From NCBI GenBank assembly GCA_000727475.1, contig KL647290.1, positions 5,238,405 through 5,302,404 of the forward strand: a stretch of DNA of 64,000 nucleotides, given 5' to 3'. A program made the translations under genes and the position numbers. The DNA is from Sarcocystis neurona (Eukaryota > Apicomplexa > Conoidasida > Eucoccidiorida > Sarcocystidae). Positions 23,797 through 34,969 of the stretch are shown here, piece by piece (the first letter of the stretch is position 1; the number at the start of each line of letters is the position of its first letter). The notes beneath the pieces are model-generated. The model worked only from the letters and a program-made list of their open reading frames with translations. It was not told the DNA's origin and ran no database searches.

Positions 23797-26719
23797 ATCA
23801 ACCCTACGATAACGAATGTGCGTGTACAAGGATACAGACCCTTGCCGGAAGTCAGTAAGGCAGCAGTGAATGTAAGGTTTTCGGTGCAGAGCAAAGCCGT
23901 CTTGCTCAGCAGGCACAGTGCTTGTGGTTCGTCCTCTGTTCGTAAAAGAAGTATTGACAAGGTGTTGCCAACCGCAGAAAGACGTTTACTCCTCCCCCTT
24001 ACTATGATATGCGCGCGTCTCAACCCTTCTTTTATTCTGGCATCTTGGTTTGGTGCGAGAAAAATATGTCTCAAGTAGGGCCTCCTGCGCTCTGCGTGCC
24101 TTCGCTGCTGTTGAAGTACTTTTTCTGACCTTTTTGTGTTGTTCAACGTGCCAGATGTCAAGCGAAATTCCGTCGTACGGTACGCTTCACCGTTACCACT
24201 CTCTGGGTCCCCTGTCACCCAACTTTTCAGTAACTGTTCACTTGCGTCACCTGCAGTCGACGCGTGCAAAACTTCCAAAGCCGCAGGCTACTTTGTTTCT
24301 GTAAAAAAAGAAAACGGGTACTACATCAGTCAGAACGTATTTGTAGACGGCGAAACGCTTGCGGATCTGGCATTAGTGCCCAGGCAGCCCTACGTACACC
24401 CACGCAGATGACAGCGGAGTTTCATACGAAATGCTAACCACAGAGTTTGCGACAGGAAAAGGAAAAACGAAGGCTGCAGCACGTGGTGAGTGGCGTTGCC
24501 GCATATAGTCTTTTTGGAGTTGACCGGAACCTTCGCAGCACACGCGCGATTCGATTGAGAGTACTTGTAAGTACTGTTCCAAAAAGCCACTGACCTCCAC
24601 CATAAACTAGCTGTCCACTTTTCTCCTGCGACCCGAGGCGCTATTTGTCAGTCTTTCTTCGCCGACGCCCAGCTGTGTTGTTGCAGCTGGCGTCTCCATT
24701 TATTGCAAACATGAGATTACCGCGCAACAGTGCCACCTTCCGCTCGACATTGCTTCGAAAGCGGCGTAGAAGGAAACATGGCTTTCCTAAAAGCTCTGTG
24801 GAGCTTCTGCACCCGAGTAGACCACGCATATTCCGTTTTGTCTGCCGTGTGTATTTCATGACACCGGGGAACAAACAGTTTCAACAGCCCCTGCGGTTGC
24901 TGCTGGTGGAGACTGCGTCTAGTTTTCCTAGAAGTGCGTCAACCGATCACCTCCGCCGAGAACTCTTGTTTGACTTTCCGGAGACAACCAGCAGAGAAGT
25001 CTTCTTCTCTGGCTCGTGGGCGGAGGCGCTTAATTTCGTCCGTCTTGAAGATGTTTTGACTTTCACGTACACAATAAAGAGAACGTCATCTTCCCAAAAC
25101 GTGGAGGCTGTCTGCTTCCGTTCAAAGGTGTGGTTCTCAGAAGAGCAAGACATGTGTTTAGCGGTGGACGTTCATCGCTTCCTGCGAGGCAGCGGAAAAG
25201 TTGTATCGACGAGAGTAGACGCAGCGTCCGCAAGTCGTTTTGGTGTGAGTGCTGCTAATGAAGTAAACAGCAAAGAAGAGGAAAACGTGGTGCGGCCTAC
25301 GTGGAAAGTCGAACCTTGGGAAGGTCTGCAAGAAGTACTTCTGTTTAAAGGAGAAGGGGACACGATGATGACGCACAGAACGGACGCACATAGAAACCCC
25401 CCAGGAGAGAGGACAGGTAATGCTGTACCTCGAGATTTGTGTTGCATCGCTCAGGAGGCGTGTTTGCAGAAAGAAAAGTGTAGCGCGCCCAGGCTCGGTC
25501 AGAGGGAAAGAGTAACAGAGGACATGTTTCAGCTGTTGACGACTGAGTGCAGCAGTCGATTCCAGGAGAAACTGTTTCAGACGAGAAGCACATGTGTCGC
25601 TCCTCAGAGAAAGGTAAACAACATGAGCCATTGTCTTGGTAAAATGGTTCATTCACCCTGCCGGTCCGAACCTGTCACTCGACGGCTTGCAAGAAGCGCG
25701 CATTATTCGATGAGTCCCCGTGACACCTTGAAGAAGCCCTCTGAAGGTCAGCACTGCATGCAAGGTACTAACTTGAGACCTGACGCGAGTACCACACGTG
25801 TGTCATGTGAAAAAAGTGGAAGAGCTGCTCGAAAGGCGAAGCAAGTGGGTTCTGCATGTAAACTACGGAAACAGAAGTACTCCTTTCTAAGCGTCAAGGA
25901 GCAACGACTCAAGGCTTGCGTCTCCGCAGGGAAGGCAAGGAGGGGCTCGAGAAGAAGTAGTGCTCGTATTGAGGGTAGTAGTGGACACAGTTCCGCTCAA
26001 GTGATACAAGACATCATTACTACAGACAAGTCCTCAGAGACCCAAAAGCGCCCAAGAGGCGCTTCTGTTCGCAGGACCTGCAGGGAGAGACGAATTCAGG
26101 CTGTCGTATGCAGTGGCACGGCGCGCCATGAGATTTGTACGTGTACGACGTTGAGCCAGAATGACACCGACGCTAGTGGCTTCGAGAGCACAGACAAGGA
26201 TACTACGGAGAGTAGTAGGGAACGCTACGCTGACAAGCAAGACAACAACGGATGGGGCGCGCACTGCAAATACAGTCGAATTACGATCAACAGTTGTGGT
26301 TGTGTTTATAGTGACAGTGGCAGAATGAATCAAGGCGCAAGTATCATACGACAATCACGAGACAGTGACACAGAACCTTCCTCGCCTGATAGAATCAATG
26401 TTAGCATCGTGAGAAGCTGGGATAGCGCGTTACGCGGTGTTGGCAAAGGGGTAAAAAGTGTCGAATGTACGTCGCACCATTCTTCGCGGGCATCAGTGGC
26501 GGAGCAAAGGGCACAGCTGGGCGACTTTGAAATTCCGGTGGAATTTGATGAAACTCCTTCTTCCGCGGGCATCTCACTGCCTGGTGTGAGCGACTGCAGC
26601 ACGCCACCAAGTAAGTGAAGCACATCAAATTTCGTTGGGATGCATTCAAATGTTTTGTAGGTATGTCGGCAGAATTGTATACAAATATGGAAATAGTAGT
26701 ACGAGTTCACAGATGGTGA
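23797..26719 (+). CDS. unidentified protein of about 762 residues, one large exon
   Basis: Proposed exons: 23797-23871, 24163-24393, 24687-26610, 26661-26719 (763 codons with stop, phases consistent). The 1.9-kb exon is the longest open frame with normal composition in the window; an ATG at 24645 without the upstream exons is the alternative start. Its first 180 residues look globular, with SRPRIFRFVCRVYFMTP, FDFPETTSREVFFSG and LEDVLTFTYTIKRTSS; I do not recognise the fold. The remainder is basic and Ser/Thr-rich (RRGSRRSSARIEG, ESTDKDTTESSRERY) and probably disordered. The C-terminus after the last intron (50 bases, GTAAGT donor) reads SAELYTNMEIVVRVHRW. No membrane segments or signal peptide are seen. 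The 5' end is provisional: another acceptor at 24155 changes the phase. Confidence 0.6.
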
Positions 26720-26767
26720 CAATTACCTTTATCAATTCAATTGACTGGAAGGAGGGTGTACGTCGAG

Positions 26768-26787
26768 CACAGCCGAGTTCGGCTGTG
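26768..26787. promoter_or_regulatory. perfect 20-base palindrome 3' of the 762-residue gene
   Basis: Two 9-base arms, CACAGCCGA and TCGGCTGTG, are separated by GT. It lies 49 bases after the stop at 26719, so it probably falls in the 3' untranslated region and would form a very stable hairpin in RNA. Its role is unknown. Confidence 0.5.
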
Positions 26788-28123
26788 TGGAGCGCAAATT
26801 TGCGCACTTTTTCCCTGTCTTTAACTGTGTCGCATACATACGGGAACGGAGTTTTATCTTTTAAAGACAAAGGCAGATGTGGTGGTCAGTTTTTTGGGTA
26901 GAATGGGAACATGAATCCATCGTAGCACTCGTGTCTTCATTGCATTTACCTCTTCACATCCTTTCTGAGGTATACATGCGCAGGCACGTGGTTTCACCTT
27001 GCGGCAAGGTGCGGTGGCATGACAAGACACAGAGTCGCATCCTCTGCACTTTTCTGTACGCGTGTGCATGTGGACACACTTGTGTAGATGCGTCCCTGTA
27101 TTTGCCTACATGTACGTTTGCGATTGTGAATCCTGTGTGATACGCTGCAACCCGTAAGCAAGTACATGCGCGCGCTGCACTCAGTACCACATCACCATAG
27201 GTAGGTGTTTGCTAGTACCTGGACACAATCTGCAACTCGCAGAAGCATAATTCTGTGCGAGGCGTATACATTGGTAAACAGGTAACAACATATAGATTGT
27301 CGATGTGTACACGTACAAGCGTATAGCAGTTCCTTTGTGCAGTGTGCTCCCAGGAACTGCTTCCCAAATCAAAGATGGACTGCGCCGATTCGACACGGTT
27401 TCGCTTGAAAGGTTGCTTAGAAGCTGAAGGCACGCGCGCACGTATCTGGAAGTACATGTGCATCTCGGGTCATTAAGAAGTACACTACAGAAGAAAGCAC
27501 TTCATCAGTCCAAACAGACTGCATCTTTGACTTTTTCTGGACGTATTGAAGCCGAGCATCTCTGAACATGTATGCGACTGTATCAGCGGGCTTCAGTAGT
27601 TGGCTCCGTCTGAGAAATTGGCACACTCCTGTCCATCACATAGATATGAGTACGTTTGTCTGTCAACCACGTCGGATACGTTGTTCCACCACCCTGGACC
27701 TGCTCCTGGTCATAGGGGCCCGTATTAAAGCACAGTCCAAGCCGTCTCTGCGTGCTGCAGTCGATGGTTCCCCCCAACAGCCCTTCCATGCGACGGAGTT
27801 CTGCTTGCTGCCGATGAGACCTTCCTGCCTTGCTGCACTTTTTTGAGTCACTTCAGGGTATGCGCTTGTCTTTATGTATTCAGGCGAAGAAACTGAAAAG
27901 AAGGGGGCATCTTCTATAACTATCTAGAAAATACGTACATAGTGGTAATGTGTGAAGAGCGAAGGGGTCTCGTATGCATCTGCGTTCATCTACGACTAGA
28001 GACGATTTATCCTCAGGCCAGACAGATCTGTGGCACGTCTGCTCTTTTTTAATTAGTACACATACGCATCAAAAAGCATCACTTTTTGCTTCGGCTGTTC
28101 CTCTCTTGCTGTGACCTCTACAG
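26788..28123. other. weakly coding region
   Basis: Two competing signals were seen. On the plus strand, 27354-27411 has a good acceptor (CTCCCAG) and reads TASQIKDGLRRFDTVSLER; it may belong to the gene that ends at 28263. On the minus strand, an open frame at 27789-27583 reads NTGPYDQEQVQGGG and TYPTWLTDKRTH. Neither could be joined to a partner with agreeing phase. Confidence 0.3.
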
Positions 28124-28263
28124 GTATCGCTGCCTATCGTCCACGCATAAAAGTGCGGCATTCCCCTTCTTTTGAAGCTCGCTGGACGCAGGCAAATGAA
28201 CAGGCGAAGCGAGAGGCAGCTGAAAGTAGTGGAGAAACGCAGGAAAACCGCCCTGAAATCTAA
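28124..28263 (+). CDS. terminal exon of an unidentified gene
   Basis: A pyrimidine-rich tract ending CTCTACAG is followed by two bases completing a codon and 45 codons to a TAA: IAAYRPRIKVRHSPSF, then EARWTQANEQAKREAAES and SGETQENRPEI. The composition, rich in Glu, Gln, Lys and Arg with a probable helix at ANEQAKREAAE, is clearly that of a protein. The upstream exons were not identified with confidence; they must end one base into a codon. No family is recognised. Confidence 0.5.
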
Positions 28264-28661
28264 CCGACTGTGTGGTACCCGCGCACGTGCACGTATTCAC
28301 TAGCACGTCGAGATATGATAAACCTATATATATATATGCACCTCTACGCTCAATTATATGTATACGTACACCTAAAACCATACACGCATGCGTTTACATA
28401 AATACATGCACGTGAAAATGTGGATGTCTGTGTAGTGGTCCGTTCACTTATTACCGGCCGCAACCACAGCACGGTAAATGTTCCAACAGTGGAGCAGTGC
28501 GGTCAGACTGAGTGTGAATGTTTCGCAGTGTGTAAGCGTCTGCGCTGCCGCCCTTGGGACGAGTAATGCGCTACTGTCGTCAGTGATCCTGCTGTTGCTG
28601 TTGGTCTCCGCGTGTGGCAGCTGACGCCACAGTGTGAGTGACCCCTACAAAAGCAAGGCAA

Positions 28662-28949
28662 ATGTTGCAACGACACCTTGCACTTTATGAAACCACCACC
28701 GCTGGGCACATCTTCCCGCGACCGGAGCAAATCTCAATAGAAGTACAGGCGATCAGCAACAGAAGGGGCTGCGCATCCGTTCTTCTTAGCGAAATGAAGG
28801 GACCGATACCACCATCAGAAACACCACCCGCAGGACCGCCGCAGATTTATCAGCAGCAATACGCACGTGCCAACAGTGGCGCCAGAATGTCTGGCGGCTG
28901 TAGCGAAACGCACACGTTAGAAAGGATCGAAGCACCGATAGCAGCTTAG
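28662..28949 (+). CDS. small open frame of 95 residues, unknown
   Basis: An ATG at 28662 opens 95 codons to TAG: MLQRHLALYETTTAGHIF near the start, then a Pro-rich middle (KGPIPPSETPPAGPPQ) and the end THTLERIEAPIAA. It may be a small intronless gene or the last exon of a longer one, since an AAAAG acceptor-like site lies just upstream. The Pro/Gln-rich segment suggests a flexible tail. The antisense frames are less protein-like. No homologue is recognised. Confidence 0.35.
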   Translation: MLQRHLALYETTTAGHIFPRPEQISIEVQAISNRRGCASVLLSEMKGPIPPSETPPAGPPQIYQQQYARANSGARMSGGCSETHTLERIEAPIAA

Positions 28950-29046
28950 TGGTACCGATGAGGAGTGTTGAAAGAATGACAGTGCGCCTTGGGAAAGTCC
29001 AAGTTCGACTATTGACCAAAGGGTGGGAAGGAGCTGTTTAGTATTT

Positions 29047-29202
29047 GAAAGTGAGGGAAAATGGAGCAGAAGAGGAACGATGAGGAGTGAAAGTGCACTT
29101 CAACAGAGTCATCTCCATGTGTGCTTTTCGTGGTGGACGAAACAAGCAAAAATGCAGGTGCGTGGTCTCCAGCCGCAGGCGAGTGTACACGTTCGAGAGA
29201 AC
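29047..29202 (+). repeat. left arm of a second, diverged inverted pair
   Basis: The minus strand of 29842-29992 matches this segment at roughly 80 percent with small gaps. Shared blocks are AATGGAGCAGAAGAGGAA, AAGCAAAAATGC and GCGTGGTCTCCAGCC. The arm ends at the 12-mer GTTCGAGAGAAC. The arms are about 640 bases apart and the loop holds an 82-bp direct duplication. Confidence 0.75.
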
Positions 29203-29339
29203 GAGACTACAGTACCTCCGTGTTTAAAAGCCTGCGAGCAAAGATGTGCGACTCTGACACGCATGTGTGTACACGAGCTCAGAGATGGCGCACCTGCGCA
29301 CGTACGTGTACGTATGCATAGTTTCAGAATGCCCGCACG

Positions 29340-29503
29340 TTTTTGCTTTGCCTTACACTGAATATACTTGCATGTCTCTGTTTACCCATGTGCCACTTCC
29401 ACAGAAACACGTGCACGCCCGTTTTTGCTTTGCCTTACACAGCACATACTTGCATGTCTCTGTTTATGCATGTGCCACTTCCACAGAAACACATGCAAAG
29501 TGC
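29340..29503 (+). repeat. 82-bp direct duplication between the arms
   Basis: Copies at 29340 and 29422 share TTTTTGCTTTGCCTTACAC, ACTTGCATGTCTCTGTTTA and CATGTGCCACTTCCACAGAA. They differ at only a few positions, so the duplication is younger than the flanking arms. Confidence 0.85.
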
Positions 29504-29841
29504 TAATTGGAGGACGGCCACCACTACAATCACTAGGGTCTGTCCCAAGTGCACAACGGCAACTCATCTGCTATATTGTTTTCACGAGTGAGGTTCTCCA
29601 GGGAAGTCCATCCGCACATACGTTCTTAACCTTGAATTTTGCTCCCTGAAAGATCCCCTCACAGGCTGCAGTGTTCTACGTCTTTTTAATATTGTCTTTC
29701 TCCGTGATTCAGAACAAAATGTGACCTTAGCAATCCTCTTGACGCTCCTACCTAGGACACGTGGACACAGGCAACAAATGCGCGGAAAGAACACCGAATC
29801 ACGCTTCGTCTGCGTAGTGCTCAGTACTAGGCAATGTACAT

Positions 29842-29992
29842 GTTCGAGAGAACGTGTGCACTCGGCTGGAGACCACGCCCCGCATTTTTGCTTACTTCGT
29901 CCAGCGCAGAAAGCACACCTGGAGGTGACTCTGCTGAAGAGCATTTTCACTTTTCATCGTATTCCTCTTCTGCTCCATTTCCTCGCACTTTC
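29842..29992 (-). repeat. right arm of the second inverted pair
   Basis: It is the inverted counterpart of 29047-29202. It begins with the same-strand 12-mer GTTCGAGAGAAC, which is an imperfect palindrome (GTTC, GAGA, GAAC). The core of the 12-mer is therefore in the same orientation in both arms, although everything beyond it is inverted. Confidence 0.75.
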
Positions 29993-30131
29993 GAAAACAA
30001 ACAGCTCCTTTCCAGCTTGCACAAATATGCTCGAATAACATTTATAATTTTAGAGAGGACCCATCTCCCACTCGTAGCAAGCCGACGTTTTCTCTAGGTA
30101 CGCATGGGCCCTATTCCTGTTCTCCGTCTGC

Positions 30132-30193
30132 ATGCCAACATATATGTGTGACACTAAGGCTTGTCCCTATGATTATACAATCATACGGACAAG
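30132..30193 (+). repeat. dispersed 46-bp repeat ending in a hairpin
   Basis: The block containing ACACTAAGGCTTGTCC and TATGATTATACAAT recurs at about 30537-30583 with few changes. In this copy CTTGTCCCTATGAT and ATCATACGGACAAG (30160-30193) form a 14-base stem with one mismatch around a 6-base loop. The second copy has lost the right half of the stem. Confidence 0.65.
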
Positions 30194-31890
30194 ATCGGCT
30201 GTCAACAGTCAATCTTGAGCTTCCTCAACGCGCACTGTCATTCTTTCTTTGACACCCCTCATCGCTTCGTTCCGCTTGCCGTCGAACTTTGAAGCAGATT
30301 TTCAGTTTGTGCTTGGAAACGAACCCCGACAGTTCTAAGTCGGTAACGATTTTTCGGTAACAAATTGTTCACACAGTGTACGAAACTACGCGCAGCATCA
30401 GGAAGGCCTTTAATGGAACACACCTGACGCGTGTACGGAGGTAGGCTGATGTCCGTCGCAGAACCATTGTTTGGCCACACGCATACCGAGGCCTTTTCCG
30501 CGTGCGCGTATACCTAAGCTCGCATACGCCAAAATATATGTGTTACACCAAGGCTTGTCCATATGATTATACAATGAACGTGTATACAGTGGTGTCTATA
30601 CATCTGCGTATGCCAATATTAGCTGATGTGGAAGTGAGATGTCACGCAATTATACATTCGTGTACGAGGGTCGTCTTACAGAATCTAGTGCGTAAAATCC
30701 AAGAACGTTCATCTCAAGGGGATTGATGGCTGGTCGACCAAGTTGTGTCTAAAGAACAAGTTGCGGTTCCGTTTGCTACCGAGGCCACAGTCTACGGCGT
30801 GCACATCCTTAATTTGCTCTCTGTCGGCACTGCTTTCTGAAAGAAGCCTTTCAAAGGGACTAACTGTAGACCTGTTAAAAAATGAAGTAAAAATGTTGTC
30901 GACAAGCAATGCGCGAAACAGCCGAGTGCCTCAAGAGAAACTTTACACGCATGTCTAGCTTGTAGCCTTACATACGTTTTTTCTTGATTCAGGCATGACA
31001 TGTATGTTTAACATACGATGACGCCACGACATACCCTGTCGGCACGCAGTGCTACTTTGAGAACGCCAGGCATCTGTATACGACTGCAGGCATTCGCTGC
31101 AGAGTTTAAACATGTGCAGGTGTACCGATATTTTAGTCTCGCCTCATATACATGCTGAATGTCGCACACAACTGTCAACGAACACGTGCGCTTACGCGTG
31201 CGCCACAATAGGTCGTTGTTCCCCCGAAAACTCATTTACCTTTAATTGCATCCATTTAGGCGTTGCACACGTAATGGTGTGTCCTCTTAGTACACAATCG
31301 AGACCTTCCTCGTGTTCGTGTATATGTCATAATGTAAGCGGTTCTTGCACGTACACAGCTGGGCCGTGTAAGAGCAGTTCCCAGGGTAAGAGTGTTTGCA
31401 GCTGGTGTCACACGCAAGGGTGGTCGCAGGAAGAACACATATAGTCATGTCACCTGGATTTTAAAATCTGCAGCGCCACGCCAGCCCTTTTGTGGCAACA
31501 GAGTCTACACCTACGAGGACGAGATATATTGCCAAACTCTACATCTGGAGGGTTAGAACTTCTCGCGTATAGAGTGCGTTTGCATTGCCACACTGCACCA
31601 AAAGTGGTTGTAGCATTTCTTTTTCTGTCCATTTCAACTGTAAAGTACACATAGTTGGCATAGGTGGCACATACATACATGCGCTTACGAACATGTATAT
31701 ATACATGCGCAGACGTGGATACGTACATGTGTGCGTGCTTTGCAGGCCATAAACAGGCACGCCGATGCGTGCATATACGTACTGACAACACCTACCTAGA
31801 CACGCATATACACAGATGTATATTCGTATACACAGCCACACACGGACATGCTTACACACAAAGGCAAAGAAGTCCGCAAGCTGCTTGAAG
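30194..31890. other. no supported gene
   Basis: Scattered short frames on both strands and a second copy of the 46-bp repeat (30537-30583) were seen. A plus frame at 31263-31338 after a good acceptor has a GTAAGC donor in phase, but its peptide is Cys/Ser-rich and not convincing. TA/CA simple sequence begins near 31670. Confidence 0.4.
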
Positions 31891-32412
31891 GTATAAGCGT
31901 TGCGATCTCAGCATTGGAGTCGCTGCAGCTTCTGTGGCTGTTCCAACGTCAGCGTGCTTCCCGCTCTACAATTCTTTGCCTAAGATTTATGAACATTTCC
32001 ACGTGGAACCTCAGGACTGGTGTGCACGCACACATCGAAATAGTTGACATGCTTTTATCCGCAATTTAAGTCAGACGCGGCGGAAAAGACGCCCAGAATA
32101 ATTCGGGATTAGATGCTCTACGGCGAAAGTTACGATTCACTGATGTATCGGCATCCTCATTTTTGGTGTTTAGAGCACAAAGATGTAAAAGTTTATGCTC
32201 ACATAAGGAGGACTTTTCTTTTATAAATCTGTTCAGGTAGTTCTTCTGTGCTTAGCCTCTGAGGTGCTGGCGCAGACACGTTTGTGCAGGGGAAATTTGC
32301 TGAAGAACAGAGGACAACTAAATACGAAATTCATACGTATTGGGTCTGGGCATCGTACCCGGTTTCATTATTTGAAGGAGAACGCTATGCACACTACTTC
32401 TGCCTTCGCTGA
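31891..32412 (+). CDS. two-exon C-terminal part of an unidentified protein
   Basis: Exons 31891-32021 and 32276-32412 join in phase (T plus AC gives Tyr). The first reads LSIGVAAASVAVPTSACF and then YNSLPKIYEHFHVEPQDW; the second reads FVQGKFAEEQRTTKYEIH, then TYWVWASYPVSLFEGERY and a stop. Aromatic-rich and compact, it looks like the end of a small globular or mitochondrial protein. I do not recognise it. The acceptor of the first exon is weak, so it could begin elsewhere. A competing frame downstream (AFAEVEKQQFSVSTPS at 32400-32480) cannot be used at the same time. Confidence 0.4.
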
Positions 32413-33377
32413 AGTGGAGAAGCAGCAGTTTAGCGTTAGCACACCGTCGAATTTGTGTTGTACACGAAGCTCATCCGGGGAGTGAGCTGCCTGTGAGCTA
32501 GCCGCTTGGGGCCACACACCCAATAATCTGCAGAAGTACCTGCATCTGATGACCATTTCGATGAGAGACAGACGAGTGTATCACTACGAAACACGCCAGC
32601 AGCTCGACGAATGCATATGCGCGTGTAAATATTTCAATTACCTATACACTTGCTCGGGCTCATCCTACAGGCGGGCTACGGTATGCACACTGCACTTCCT
32701 GGTGGCATACGTGTGTGTAACGAGAGCGTGTCGTTTCCGTTTCGGTTGCGCGCGTAGGAACTCAGATAGACTCCAGATATCAGCTTAGAAGGCGAAACTC
32801 CTTCAAAGCGAGTAGAGGTATTTAATTTCCGCAGTAGCGAGTCCCCACAGACTTCGCGAGAACGGCGAGGTGCCCAAGCGCATGCGCTTTCTTGTCTTCC
32901 CTTGTTAGTGTATTTGCATTGGAGTACCGCGTGCTGAGTTTTGAGAGACCTATTTCAAGCTGAAAAAGTGTATGATTGCTCGACAAGTGGTAGGAGAAGA
33001 ATTGTAGATTCCTCTTTTTGTGCACGGCTGGCGACGGAGTCATTGCGGACGCCCACAAAAGACAGGACAGCAGAGAAATACGTATCGAGAAACTTCGTTC
33101 CCGATTCCGTGTGTAGCGGTGTGTTTGCATACTCGTCCTATGGTTATATATGTGTATGTCTTCTTCCTTGTGGGTTCAAACACAAGTAGGTGGTGTTGGA
33201 GCGAGTGGAAAATAATCTTTGTGTGGCGTACCTGTGTAAGATCTCGCAATGACAAAAACTCGCATATGCATGAGCGGGAGCCTTGTACGTACAGTTTATT
33301 TATGGTGACTATTTCTGAGTGGAGCACTTCGACTTTAAACTAAATAACTGTTTACATATTTGTTGGTTTCCTGTCAG

Positions 33378-34523
33378 TTCTCCTGCAAGTGCGCAAACCC
33401 CGTCACACCGTGGTACTGTACCCTAGCACCCGCCGTGAACACAGTGTGCAGCTACGAAAATAACGGTCGCACCCACCTGATAGCCGTAGACCAAGTCATC
33501 ATCGCACATTTTTTCGTGCAGACAGGTCAGAACGTGAGAACAAGCTTGCTGGTTTTCTCTGGTGCTCTACGTTGTATGTCTAGAGGTAATGCTTGGCTTC
33601 AACAGCATCGGTCTGCTGCTGGAATGCTCACGATCGACTTAGAGAGCAATGCACGTCTCCCACATTCATATCGCGTACGTAGGTAGTCGCGTTAACTCGG
33701 AAGATAGATGTTGGAGTTCATCCGTTTCAGATGTCCTTGGCATTTAGCGGGCATCTCTACACGAACACGCTGAGTACACCCGAGGATGAAGAGGTACCTA
33801 CGTATTTTCTAGTGTAAGTAAAAATATGGATTTTAGCTTTCTTGAGCATAATTGGAGATCTCACAGAGTGGTGAGGGCTTGGGTCTTCATTGCGCGGAAC
33901 TTCATTGCGCCTTGATCTATTCGTTGCGTATCGCCGCTAGATCTCCTGCCTATCATGTGGCTGAGTCTCTCCGCCGCCTCGCGCCACTGGCACTACAAGA
34001 CCTGGCAGCGCGCCACTGCTGGGTACTTACGGACGTGTGAGTTTCATTCTTCGCTGAGTATACACACCTGTGTTTGTTGTGTGTCTTGGGCACTGAGTCT
34101 TGCCTGCGTACAGCGGTTTGTCTTTATAGGCATTTTGTCCATACGTACACACATGCATAGACATATCGAACGCGTCCACACCGGTAAAAAGAAGAAAAGA
34201 TTACGGGCGGTACTTGCAGTACTCGCTTAACGAAACAAAGAGACTCAATAACAAGCGCATCCTAGCTGCTGCAGTTTGTGGCGACCGAGTGGCGGCCACA
34301 GCTCCAGGGCGACGAGGAAACGTAGAGGACAATCGAGGTGGAGTGTCAATCTCTGTGTGAGTATATTGTGTGCATCCGTGTGTTTGCTTGTGATGCCTAA
34401 TGAAACTCCGACAGAAAACTGGGGCCACCAGCGAGTTTGTTTGAAGCTTTTCGAATTAAGAAAAATGCACACTACCACGTACACAACTACAAGCAGTATG
34501 GGGGACTTTGTGCGCGCCATTGA
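33378..34523 (+). CDS. unidentified protein, five exons, N-terminus missing
   Basis: Exons: 33378-33674, 33731-33793, 33867-34034, 34220-34356, 34415-34523; 774 bases with all phases agreeing. Landmarks: SCKCANPVTPWYCTLAP and THLIAVDQVIIAHFF in the first; FSGHLYTNTLSTPEDEE; YHVAESLRRLAPLALQDL; LNNKRILAAAVCGD; ASLFEAFRIKKNAHYHVH at the end. The first exon has four Cys that could bind metal. An alternative donor with perfect GTAAGT at 33814 paired with an acceptor at 33868 would insert VPTYFLV without changing frame, so alternative splicing is possible here. Introns are 56-185 bases. No known family is recognised. The stop lies 446 bases before the uS17 start. Confidence 0.5.
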
Positions 34524-34969
34524 ACAAGACGGCAATGAGAAATGCGAATAAACATGAGGTGTGTTGTCACTTGTGTTGTCACTAGTCGGTAAAGGTCTGT
34601 CAGCTGGTGGAAGAGCGGTGGGCCTTTTGTCTCGCCGTTACCGGTACGCATCAGGCAGGTAGCCAGACTGGAAAGAGCAGCTGTAAACCTGGGGTTGAGC
34701 TCAAGCACCTTGCGAAAGCTATCAGAGGCGGGGTCTTCTTTTGCTGGTAACTGCAGAACAGATGCATACTGGATTTGTCCCTGACATCAGAAATTACATA
34801 TTCTGCGGCTGCTTTTCGGGTGTTCTGCGTGCTTCAACCTCAACAGCTTTCGCATTTCGATTTCAGCTTCACCAATTCGGTCCGTTGCTCTCTTTTCTAT
34901 CGCTTAATCTGTTGGTAGTTCTCATGCCATTGCTTCCGCATATGTGTTATTGTTGCTCCACGTTCAGTT

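Noticed and set aside
31664..31888. Plus frame reading THKGKEVRKLLE before the exon at 31891
   Set aside because: Short, preceded by simple-sequence translation, and out of frame with the better exon that follows it.
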